In this document: in pieces, positions 28,313 to 35,161 of the stretch
Position numbering within the stretch: the first letter of the stretch is position 1
How the letters are laid out: every line of letters starts with the position of its first letter
Source of the DNA: Streptomyces sp. SN-593
GTDB lineage: Bacteria > Actinomycetota > Actinomycetes > Streptomycetales > Streptomycetaceae
Length of the DNA: 64,000 nt
Assembly: GCF_016756395.1 (NCBI RefSeq)
Contig: NZ_AP018365.1
Coordinates: 4,067,001-4,131,000 of the forward strand
Direction: 5' to 3'
Notes under the pieces: generated by a model
Databases searched by the model: none
Told to the model about the DNA's origin: nothing
What the model saw: only the letters and a program-made list of their open reading frames with translations
Translations under genes and position numbers: made by a program

Positions 28313-29056
28313 TCAGGGGCGCCCCCGGAGGGGCGAGTACAGGTGGCTGTCGGGAAAGGACGAAGCCCCCAGGGTGCGCCCGACCATGATGACGGCGGTG
28401 CGGCGGATTCCCGCCGCCGCCACCTGCGCGGCCACCGTCGCGAGCGTCCCCCGCAGGACGACCTCGTCCGCCCTGCTGGCGTAGGCGACGACGGCGGCCG
28501 GGCAGTCCGCCCCGTAGTGCGGCGTCAACTCGGCGACGACGCGCTCGGCGTACCCCGCCGCGAGGTGCAGCACCAGCAGCGCCCCGCTGGCCGCGAGCGT
28601 CGGCAGGTCCTCCCCCGGCGGCATGGGCGTGGCCCGCTGCGCGACCCTCGTGAGGATCACCGTCTGCCCGACCGCCGGCACCGTCAACTCCCGCTTGAGC
28701 GCGGCCGCGGCCGCCGCGAAGGCGGGCACCCCGGGCACCACCTCGTACGGCACCCCGGCCGCGTCGAGCCGGCGCATCTGCTCGGCCACCGCGCTGAACA
28801 CCGAAGGATCCCCGGAGTGCAGCCGCGCCACGTCGTGGCCGTCGCGGTGCGCCCGTACCAGCGCGTCGGTGATCTCGTCCAGGTCCATCCGCGCGGTGTC
28901 CACGAGTTCCGCCCCCGGCGGGCAGTCAGCGAGCAGTTCGCGCGGCACCAGGCTCCCGGCGTACAGGCAGACCCGGCAGGAGGCCAGCAGCCGCGCGCCG
29001 CGCACTGTGATGAGGTCGGCGGCGCCGGGCCCGGCGCCGATGAAGTGCACGGTCAT
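28313..29056 (-). CDS. cobM: Precorrin-4 C11-methyltransferase (CobM)
   Basis: 247 residues, one tetrapyrrole methylase domain. It methylates precorrin-4 at C11 to give precorrin-5. The sequence begins VHFIGAGPGAADLITVRG, then CLYAGSLVP, ARLHSGDPSVFSAVAEQM and VVPGVPAFAAAAAAL, all typical of CobM. ATG 29056 overlaps the cobL stop in ATGA, so cobL and cobM are translationally coupled. Confidence 0.95.
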   Translation of the reverse strand: MTVHFIGAGPGAADLITVRGARLLASCRVCLYAGSLVPRELLADCPPGAELVDTARMDLDEITDALVRAHRDGHDVARLHSGDPSVFSAVAEQMRRLDAAGVPYEVVPGVPAFAAAAAALKRELTVPAVGQTVILTRVAQRATPMPPGEDLPTLAASGALLVLHLAAGYAERVVAELTPHYGADCPAAVVAYASRADEVVLRGTLATVAAQVAAAGIRRTAVIMVGRTLGASSFPDSHLYSPLRGRP

Positions 29057-30303
29057 AGGTCTTCCGCTCCTGCCGGATCGGCCGGCTTGACCACCGACCA
29101 CTGGGTGACCGGCATCGCCTGACGCCAGCCGGTGAACGTCCCCACGGGTGCCGCGTGCGCGACGGCCAGCCGGACGAGGTCGCCGCCGCGTCGGCGGTAG
29201 TGCGCGGCGAGCAGCGCCTCGGACTCCAGGGTGACGGTGTTCGCGACGAGCCGGCCGCCGGCCGCGAGCGCGTCCCAGCAGGCGTCGAGCAGGCCGGGCG
29301 CGGTGAGCCCGCCGCCGACGAACACGGCGTCGGGGGCCGGGAGTCCGGCCAGCGCGGCGGGCGCGGCGCCGGTGGCGACCCGCAGCGCGGGCACGCCGAG
29401 CCGGTCGGCGTTGGCGGTGATGCGGGCGGCCCGGACCGGGTCGCGCTCGACGGCCACCGCGCGGCAGGACGGGTGCGCGCGCATCCACTCGATCGCGATC
29501 GATCCGGAGCCGCCTCCGACGTCCCAGAGCAGTTCGCCGGGCGCGGGGGCGAGCGCGGCGAGGGTGGCGGCGCGCACATGGCGCTTGGTGAGCTGCCCGT
29601 CGTGGTCGTACGCCTCGTCCGGGAGCCCGGGCACCGCGCCGAGCCGCGGGGCGCCGGCGCCGCGGCGGCAGTCGACGGCGACGACGTTGAGCGGGTCGCC
29701 GGGCGGGTGCGCCCAGCCGTCGGCGGTGCCGTCGGCCGCCACCCGCTCACGGGGGCCGCCGAGTTGCTCCAGCACCCGCAGGCGGCTCGGCCCGAAGCCG
29801 CGGTCGCGCAGCAGCGCGGCGACCTCGGCAGGGGTGGCCGCGCCGGCGCTGAGCACGACCAGGCGGCGGCGGTGGTGCAGGGCGGCGGCCAGCGTCGCCG
29901 CGGGGCGCCCGACGAGAGTGACGACCGCGGTGTCCTCGACCGGCCAACCGAGCCGGGCACAGGCGTAGGAGACCGACGAGGGGTGCGGCAGTACCCGCAG
30001 CGCCTCCGGGCCGGCCTCCTCCGCCAGGGCCCGGCCGATGCCGTGGAAGAACGGGTCCCCGCTGGCCAGCACAGCGAGCCGGCGGCCGGCGTGGGCCGCG
30101 AGCAGCCCGGGCACCGCGGGCCGCAGCGGCGAGGGCCACGGCACCCGCTGCCCGGCGCACTCCGGTGGCAGCAGGTCGAGTTGGCGCGGGCCGCCGATCA
30201 CCGCGTCCGCGGCGCGCAACGCGGCCCGGGACGCCTCGGGCAGCCCGTCCCAGCCGTCGGCGCCGATGCCGACGACGGTCACCGGCGCGGGGGCGGAGCT
30301 CAC
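29053..30303 (-). CDS. cobL: Precorrin-6Y C5,15-methyltransferase, decarboxylating (CobL)
   Basis: 416 residues, a two-domain enzyme. The N-terminal CbiE-like half (about 1-205) carries VTVVGIGADGWDGLPEASR, LASGDPFFHGIGRAL and HPSSVSYACARLGWP. The C-terminal CbiT-like half (about 215-405) has LTKRHVRAATLAAL, LWDVGGGSGSIAIEWMRA and AVERDPVRAARITANA, a class I SAM fold. It methylates C5 and C15 and removes the C12 acetate carboxyl. GTG 30303 begins the family N-terminus. First gene of the leftward cobL-cobM pair. Confidence 0.95.
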   Translation of the reverse strand: MSSAPAPVTVVGIGADGWDGLPEASRAALRAADAVIGGPRQLDLLPPECAGQRVPWPSPLRPAVPGLLAAHAGRRLAVLASGDPFFHGIGRALAEEAGPEALRVLPHPSSVSYACARLGWPVEDTAVVTLVGRPAATLAAALHHRRRLVVLSAGAATPAEVAALLRDRGFGPSRLRVLEQLGGPRERVAADGTADGWAHPPGDPLNVVAVDCRRGAGAPRLGAVPGLPDEAYDHDGQLTKRHVRAATLAALAPAPGELLWDVGGGSGSIAIEWMRAHPSCRAVAVERDPVRAARITANADRLGVPALRVATGAAPAALAGLPAPDAVFVGGGLTAPGLLDACWDALAAGGRLVANTVTLESEALLAAHYRRRGGDLVRLAVAHAAPVGTFTGWRQAMPVTQWSVVKPADPAGAEDL

Positions 30304-30611
30304 GCGGACACCTCGGATCGGGGAAGCGGCAGGTCAGCAGGACCCTACCGACCGACCGCGGGCTCCCGCCCGGCGGGTTCGCCGAGGGCGCGCCCCGGAC
30401 CGCCCGCGGCGGCGCCTGTCCGGCGGCCGCGCCGGGGTCCACCGACCGGGCGCGGTCCGCTGACCGGGCCGGGTCCACCGACCGGGCCCGGGCATGGCGA
30501 CGGGCCGCCGGCGAGGGGGGAAGGCCGGCGGCCCGTACGGGTGGAGCGGGCCGGTGGGGCGCGAGGGGGCGCGCCTCACCGGCCGGCGGCCGCAGGGCGG
30601 CCGCGGGTGGT
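30304..30611. other. 308-bp gap between cobL and the first rodlin
   Basis: It contains short direct repeats of GGTCCACCGACCGGGC (three imperfect copies, about 30434-30492) and the rodlin terminator listed separately. No gene is supported. Confidence 0.65.
30501..30535 (-). terminator. Terminator after the left rodlin gene
   Basis: CGGGCCGCCGGC, an 11-base purine loop, then GCCGGCGGCCCG: perfect 12-bp stem about 77 bp beyond the rodlin stop. Confidence 0.8.
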
Positions 30612-31022
30612 TCAGTGGTTGGCCACGCCGTTGCCGGACAGCACCGGGATGTTGCTGAGCACGTGCGACAGCGGCTCGTCGCCCTGGGCCTGGGTGGAGT
30701 TCTCGGTGCACTGCTGGTTCTGCGGCGAGGTCAGCACGTTGACGTCCTGGACGGTGATCGGCACCAGGCCGATCAGCGAGCCGACGTTGGCCTTCACCGG
30801 CACGCCGAGGCAGGGCTTGTTCAGGGTGCCCTGGACCAGGCCGATCTGCGGGCTCTGGGTGCCACCGGTGTGGGTGTTGCCGTACGCCTGCTCGGCGCCG
30901 TTGCCGTTCACCGTGGTGGTGCCACCGTCGTTGCCGATCGCCATGGCCTGCGGAGCGGCGGCGGCACCGACAGCGGCGACCGACGCGGCGAGAGCAGCAC
31001 CGGCAAGCATCTTCTTGATCAT
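30612..31022 (-). CDS. Rodlin (rodlet-layer protein)
   Basis: 136 residues. A signal peptide ([19 protein letters not shown]..., cleavage near AMA-IG) is followed by the rodlin body: [34 protein letters not shown], then [20 protein letters not shown], with two cysteines. Rodlins RdlA/RdlB arrange chaplin fibrils into the paired rodlets on aerial hyphae and spores. ATG 31022 was preferred over one 10 codons earlier because the signal peptide starts there after AAGGGACAA. It is about 57% identical by eye to the second rodlin at 33044. Which is RdlA and which RdlB cannot be decided. Confidence 0.95.
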   Translation of the reverse strand: MIKKMLAGAALAASVAAVGAAAAPQAMAIGNDGGTTTVNGNGAEQAYGNTHTGGTQSPQIGLVQGTLNKPCLGVPVKANVGSLIGLVPITVQDVNVLTSPQNQQCTENSTQAQGDEPLSHVLSNIPVLSGNGVANH

Positions 31023-31079
31023 TGTTGTCCCTTTTTTTGGTGCTTGGCGCACTGGTCTGGAAAGTCTGGAACGATCTGA

Positions 31080-31107
31080 TCAACCGCTCCAGCGGGGTTT
31101 GGTTCCG
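31080..31107 (-). promoter_or_regulatory. Sigma-BldN-like promoter of the left rodlin
   Basis: Read leftward, CGGAAC (31107-31102), exactly 16 bases, then GGTTGA (31085-31080). The published sigma-BldN consensus is CGTAAC-N16-CGTTGA, so each hexamer matches at five of six positions. Confidence 0.65.
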
Positions 31108-31177
31108 GCCTTTCACTCCGACGGGGTAACAGCCGGGTGGGAGGGGCCGGGAGAGCCGGGAAAGCGGCGGGCGGGCG

Positions 31178-31528
31178 TCAGCCGAGCGGGAGGCCGCCGA
31201 GCGGCAGACCGCCGAGCAGCGAGCCGCCGGGCAGGGCTCCGGTGACACCGGACAGCGCGGAGCCCGCGTGGCCGGCGGCACCCTGCACCGAGTCGGCGGC
31301 GCCCTGGAGGGTCTCCAGAGTGGACTGGACCTGCGTGGCGTCCGCGACCTTCTGGAGCGGCTGCTCGTTGAGCGCCTGGTCCACCCCGCCGTTGATGCTC
31401 GTGGGCATCGTCGACATGTTGTCGACCGAGACGGGGGCACTGGCGGTGTCGTCCGCAAAGGCGGGTGCGGCCACCCCGGCCGCCATGACCGAACCGGCCA
31501 GTACCGCCGCGACCTTCGAGTACTTCAC
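31178..31528 (-). CDS. Unknown secreted protein with a chaplin-type signal peptide
   Basis: 116 residues. The signal peptide (VKYSKVAAVLAGSVMAAG then PAFAD) is almost the same as that of the neighbouring short chaplin (KYSKVAAVAAGTLMAAG then PAFAS), but the ~90-residue mature part has no chaplin domain and no cysteine. It is Gln/Ala-rich and probably helical (QKVADATQVQSTLETLQGAA), ending in Gly/Leu/Pro repeats (LLGGLPLGGLPLG). GTG 31528 follows AAAGGGTGG. It lies between a rodlin and a sortase-anchored chaplin, so a surface role is likely. I do not recognise a family. Confidence 0.8.
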   Translation of the reverse strand: MKYSKVAAVLAGSVMAAGVAAPAFADDTASAPVSVDNMSTMPTSINGGVDQALNEQPLQKVADATQVQSTLETLQGAADSVQGAAGHAGSALSGVTGALPGGSLLGGLPLGGLPLG

Positions 31529-31558
31529 TTGCCACCCTTTCCTAAGCCGAGAGCCGGC

Positions 31559-31582
31559 CGCCCGACGCTTTGACGTCGGGCG
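31559..31582 (-). promoter_or_regulatory. Hairpin in the leader of the unknown secreted gene
   Basis: CGCCCGACG, loop CTTTGA, then CGTCGGGCG: a perfect 9-bp stem 31 bp upstream of GTG 31528. It could attenuate or stabilise the message, or end transcripts from the long chaplin upstream. Confidence 0.5.
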
Positions 31583-31757
31583 CCGTGGAACGCCGTCGGA
31601 GCGCCGAAGTCCGGCACGCTGAACAACGACCGCGCCGATCCACAGGAAACGGAAAACGGGCCGCGTCCGCGACAATCACCCGTACGTGGGGAACTTCGGC
31701 GCATTTCCCGTACCGGCGGCTTTTCCCGGCGGAGAGCGGCGCGGCCCACCGGGGCGG

Positions 31758-32243
31758 TCAGCGCGTGCGGGCGGTGGCGCGGGCGGACCTGGCGGCGGTG
31801 TGGGAGCGCCGGTAGAGCAGTGCACCGCCGAGCAGCAGGGCCGCACCCGCGGCGCCCGCGAAACCCGCCTCGTGCCGGGCGATACCGGTCTCGGCAAGCT
31901 GGTGGTGCTCGACGACCGGCTGGGCCGGCGGCGTCGTCGGGGCGGGCGGGGCCTCGGTGCGCGGCGGCGCCTGCCGGGGCGGCGTGGTCGGCGCGGGGGA
32001 CGACTCGTTGCTGCACGAGTTGCCGAACGAGGGGTTCAACAGCCCGGCGGCGTCGACCGTGTTGCCGCACGCGTTGACCGGCACTTCCACCGGGACCTGC
32101 ACGGAGTTGCCCGACAGGAGGCCGGGCGAACCGCTGGCGGTGCTGTCGCCGCCGGAATCCGCCTGTGCGTACCCCCCGGTCGCGGCCAGGACGCTGCTCG
32201 CGGCAGCGACGGTGAGCAGACTCCGGCTCAGGATCTGTCGCAT
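31758..32243 (-). CDS. Sortase-anchored long chaplin with a single chaplin domain
   Basis: 161 residues. Signal peptide to about residue 28, then one chaplin domain (GSPGLLSGNSVQVPVEVPVN, ACGNTVDAAGLLNPSFGNSC) with its two cysteines, a Pro/Thr-rich wall-spanning linker, the sorting signal LAETG, a hydrophobic segment and an Arg-rich tail. It should be linked to peptidoglycan by a class E sortase. The long chaplins ChpA-C of S. coelicolor carry two chaplin domains; here only one is present and the linker is shorter, so it is a reduced form. ATG 32243 starts the signal peptide. Confidence 0.92.
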   Translation of the reverse strand: MRQILSRSLLTVAAASSVLAATGGYAQADSGGDSTASGSPGLLSGNSVQVPVEVPVNACGNTVDAAGLLNPSFGNSCSNESSPAPTTPPRQAPPRTEAPPAPTTPPAQPVVEHHQLAETGIARHEAGFAGAAGAALLLGGALLYRRSHTAARSARATARTR

Positions 32244-32307
32244 CGACTCTTCTTTCGACTTCGCTACTCAGGGGCGCCCGGCTGCTCCGTGGGCCCCCGC
32301 CAGACGC

Positions 32308-32348
32308 ACCGCCCCGGGGCGCGAAGAGGTTCGGCGCTCCGGGGCGGT
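32308..32348 (-). terminator. Terminator after the short chaplin
   Basis: ACCGCCCCGGGGCGC, an 11-base loop, then GCGCTCCGGGGCGGT: a 15-bp stem with one mismatch, about 40 bp beyond the chaplin stop. Confidence 0.8.
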
Positions 32349-32386
32349 ACCTGTTCAGGACGCTGTCACGACCCGACAGGCAGACG

Positions 32387-32626
32387 TCAGTTGTCCGCGT
32401 TGACGCAGGTGTTGCCGAACGCGGGGTTCAGCAGGGCGATCACGTTGACGGTGTTGCCGCACAGGTTGACCGGGACGTGCACCGGGACCTGGATGACGTT
32501 GCCCGACAGCACGCCCGGCGAACCGGCGGCGACCGCACCGGCGCCGGAGCTGGCGAACGCGGGGACAGCGGCACCGGCTGCCATCAGGGTGCCGGCGGCG
32601 ACCGCTGCGACCTTCGAGTACTTCAC
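32387..32626 (-). CDS. Short chaplin (hydrophobic surface amyloid)
   Basis: 79 residues. Signal peptide to about residue 27 (PAFA-SS), then one chaplin domain: GSPGVLSGNVIQVPVHVPVN, LCGNTVNVIALLNPAFGNTC. The two cysteines place it with ChpD/F/G/H rather than the Cys-less ChpE. Short chaplins assemble into amyloid fibrils at the air interface and make aerial hyphae hydrophobic. GTG 32626 follows AAAAGGAGTTCACC. CGTTGA (32730-32725), identical to the sigma-BldN -10 element, lies about 100 bp upstream, though I see no good -35. By position next to the long chaplin and rodlins it may be the ChpD counterpart. Confidence 0.95.
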   Translation of the reverse strand: MKYSKVAAVAAGTLMAAGAAVPAFASSGAGAVAAGSPGVLSGNVIQVPVHVPVNLCGNTVNVIALLNPAFGNTCVNADN

Positions 32627-33043
32627 GGTGAACTCCTTTTCCGGAAACGGCGTCGTGCACCGCCACGGCCTTCGTGACGGTTCGCCGGGCAATTCCACGC
32701 CCGAGCACACCGCTGCCGACCGGATCAACGACCACCCCGGTACCGAGGAAACTGGCAGACGGCCGTCGGAAAACACTATTCACCCGAATGGCCGGTAGAA
32801 CTCCCCCGCCGTGCGGAAATCCCGCGCCCCGCGACGGCCGAGCCGGCGGAGGAACCGCGCACCCGCGGGCGGGTCGGCCGGGAATGCGGCCGCCCGGCCG
32901 GCCCGGAAATCGGCCGTCCGCCGAATTCCCGGGCCGCGCCGGGAGGGTACGGCGACGGCCCCGGTCCGCCCGACGGGGACGTCGGGGGCCGGGGCCGTGC
33001 GCAGCGGACAGGGCCGGGCGGTGCCGGCCGACTGCCGGCCTGG
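32627..33043. other. 417-bp gap between rodlin and short chaplin
   Basis: The left part is the chaplin promoter region. The right part holds the terminator of the right rodlin (32955-32998: ACGGCCCCGG paired with CCGGGGCCGT, enclosing CCCGAC/GTCGGG). Between them is Pro/Arg-codon-like GC-rich sequence with no supported gene. Confidence 0.65.
32955..32998 (-). terminator. Terminator after the right rodlin
   Basis: An outer 10-bp stem (ACGGCCCCGG / CCGGGGCCGT) encloses an inner 6-bp stem (CCCGAC / GTCGGG), starting about 45 bp after the rodlin stop. Confidence 0.75.
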
Positions 33044-33454
33044 TCAGTGGTTGGCCGTGCCGTTGCCGGAAAGGATCGGCAGGTCCTCGAGGATGTGCGA
33101 GAGCGGCTCGTCGCCCTGGGACTGGGTCGAGTTCTCGGTGCACTGCTGGTTCTGCGGCGACGTCAGGACGTTGAGGTCCTGGATGCTGATCGGCACGACG
33201 CCGACGAGCGAGCCGAGGTTCGCCTTGGCCGGCAGGGCGATGCAGGGCTTGTTGAGCGAACCCTGGATCAGCGCGAACGACGGGCTCATCACACCGCTGG
33301 TGTAGGTGTTGCCGTAGTTCTGCTCGGAGCCGTTGCCGTTGGCGGTGGTGGTGCCCTGGTCGTCGCCGATGGCCATCGCGCCGGGGGCGACCGTCGCGGA
33401 GACACCCGCGAGCGAGGCCGCGACGGCGGCCGTGGCGAGGATCTTCTTGATCAC
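33044..33454 (-). CDS. Rodlin (rodlet-layer protein), second copy
   Basis: 136 residues, same architecture as the other rodlin: signal peptide (MIKKILATAAVAASLAG..., cleavage near AMA-IG), then NGNGSEQNYGNTYTSGV, SPSFALIQGSLNKPCIA and [20 protein letters not shown]. Both cysteines are kept. In S. coelicolor rdlA and rdlB are divergent neighbours; here both point the same way and three other surface genes separate them. A sigma-BldN-like promoter lies upstream. Confidence 0.95.
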   Translation of the reverse strand: MIKKILATAAVAASLAGVSATVAPGAMAIGDDQGTTTANGNGSEQNYGNTYTSGVMSPSFALIQGSLNKPCIALPAKANLGSLVGVVPISIQDLNVLTSPQNQQCTENSTQSQGDEPLSHILEDLPILSGNGTANH

Positions 33455-33505
33455 GATAGGTCCTTCTGGGAAGAGAGGGTGGCCCCGGTACCAGGGCCGG
33501 TCTGA

Positions 33506-33533
33506 TCAACAGCGCGACAGCCGGTTGGTAATG
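33506..33533 (-). promoter_or_regulatory. Sigma-BldN-like promoter of the right rodlin
   Basis: Leftward CATTAC (33533-33528), 16 bases, TGTTGA (33511-33506): four of six and five of six matches to CGTAAC-N16-CGTTGA. TCTGATCAAC is shared with the other rodlin promoter at the same place. Confidence 0.55.
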
Positions 33534-33913
33534 AACGTTCACCCGAACGGATAGCCCCGCGCCCCCGTGAGGGACGCATTCCCCCACACGAGTGATTGAC
33601 GAACCGCGCCTCCGATGCGTCGTCGCACGGGCGAAATCCGATGGTCATAAGAAACGGCCAGCTCAGAGGGACTCCCGGCGCCGCCGCGCGTCCTGCGCGG
33701 GTTACCCGGGGTCGTCTGCCACCGTGCTGGGGGAATTCATAGGGATTACCTGACAGGCACGGTATTCGTTGAGTGCACGCGGTCGGTTGATCAAGGTCGG
33801 TCGACCACGGTCGATCCAGCGTTCCGGACGATCCGCCGGAGCAGGTCGCCGGGCCGCGGGCACCGACCGGACTCCGGACTTCTCCGGGTCCCGGAGAGAG
33901 GGAACGGCGCGCG
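33534..33913. other. Divergent intergenic region before the exopolysaccharide operon
   Basis: 380 bp, noticeably less GC-rich than the genes around it (for example TAAGAAACGGCCAGC, AATTCATAGGGATTACC), as expected of a promoter region. It must contain the promoter of the eight-gene operon, but I cannot place one with confidence. GGTTGATCAAGGTCGGTCGACC at 33783-33804 contains overlapping short inverted repeats. No gene is supported. Confidence 0.6.
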
Positions 33914-35161
33914 ATGCCGCAAGACCATGAGGACGAGGTCCCGCCGACGACCGGAGCCGCGGCGACCGCGGCCGCCGGGGGCGTCCGGCTCGACGGGCTG
34001 ACGGTGCTGCACGTCGCGCAGCCGGTGGACGGCGGGGTGGCCCGCGTCGTCGCCGACCTGGCGCGTGCCCAGACGGCGTGCGGCGCGCGGGTCGTGGTGG
34101 CCTGCCCGCCCGGAGGCGACCTCGGTCCGGCCGCGGTTGCCGCCGGCGCCGAGGTGGCGGCCTGGCCGGCCCGCCGCTCGCCCGGGCCCTCGCTGCCCGC
34201 CGAGGTGCGGTCGCTGGCCCGGGTGCTGCGCGAGGTCGGCCCCGGTCTGCTGCACCTGCACAGTTCCAAGGCCGGCCTGGCCGGCCGGCTGGCCGCCCGG
34301 GGCCGCGTCCCCACCGTCTTCCAGCCGCACGCCTGGTCCTACGACGCGGTGTCCGGCCCGACCGCGTGGGCGGTGCTGCGCTGGGAACGCGCCGCCGCGC
34401 GCTGGGCGCACCGCGTGCTGTGCGTCAGCGCCGCCGAACGGGAGTCCGGGGTGCGGCACGGCGTGCGCGCCCGCTGGGCCGTGGTGCCCAACGGCATCGA
34501 CACCGACCGCTTCCGGCCGCCGCTGCGCCGCGCCTCCGCGCGCGAGACGCTGCCGGCGCTCGCCGGACTCGACGCCGACGCGCCCGTGGTGGTCTGCGTC
34601 GGGCGGCTGTGCCCGCAGAAGGGGCAGGACGTCCTGCTGCGGGCGTGGCCCGAGGTGAGCGCGCGGCTGCCCGCCGCCCGGCTGGTGCTGGTCGGCGACG
34701 GGCCGGACCGGTCGCGCCTTGCGGCCGGCGCGCCCCCCGGCGTCCTGTTCGCCGGAGCGGCCGCCGACCCGCTGCCCTGGTACCAGGCGGCCGACGTGGT
34801 GGTGCAGCCCTCCCGCTGGGAGGGGATGGCGCTCGCGCCCCTGGAGGCGATGGCGTGCGCGCGTCCGGTGGTGCTCGGCGACGTCGGCGGCGCCCGGGAA
34901 TGCGTGCCGGACGCCGACACGGAGCTGTGCGTGGTGCCGCCCGACGCGCCGGAGGCTCTGGCGGCCGCGCTGCTGCGGCTGCTCTGCGACCCTGCGGCGC
35001 GGACCGCCGCGGGCCTGCGCGCGCTGTCCCACGTGCGCGCGCGGCACGACGTGCGCGCCGCCGCCGCGGCCGTCGGCGCGCTCTACGGCACCCTCGTGCC
35101 GCACCTGGCACCGCGGCCCCCGGCCCGGCCCGAGCACGAGGTCGAGGTGCCCGCCCGGTGA
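33914..35161 (+). CDS. GT4-family glycosyltransferase, first gene of the exopolysaccharide operon
   Basis: 415 residues, two Rossmann-like halves of the GT-B fold. The N-terminal part has VLHVAQPVDGGVARVVADLA; the C-terminal part has VVCVGRLCPQKGQDVLLRAW, the VLVGDGPDRSRL strand and the donor-binding PSRWEGMALAPLEAMAC (E-x7-E). It would add a sugar to a lipid-linked intermediate on the cytoplasmic face. It opens the operon; its stop overlaps the next GTG (GTGA). The first 22 residues are disordered. Sugar specificity cannot be read. Confidence 0.9.
   Translation: MPQDHEDEVPPTTGAAATAAAGGVRLDGLTVLHVAQPVDGGVARVVADLARAQTACGARVVVACPPGGDLGPAAVAAGAEVAAWPARRSPGPSLPAEVRSLARVLREVGPGLLHLHSSKAGLAGRLAARGRVPTVFQPHAWSYDAVSGPTAWAVLRWERAAARWAHRVLCVSAAERESGVRHGVRARWAVVPNGIDTDRFRPPLRRASARETLPALAGLDADAPVVVCVGRLCPQKGQDVLLRAWPEVSARLPAARLVLVGDGPDRSRLAAGAPPGVLFAGAAADPLPWYQAADVVVQPSRWEGMALAPLEAMACARPVVLGDVGGARECVPDADTELCVVPPDAPEALAAALLRLLCDPAARTAAGLRALSHVRARHDVRAAAAAVGALYGTLVPHLAPRPPARPEHEVEVPAR

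Noticed and set aside
27993-28484. Rightward frame starting MFHVKQ
   Set aside because: The MFHVKQ start is a by-product of the parS-like palindrome; the rest is Arg/Pro/Gly noise antisense to cobK and cobM.
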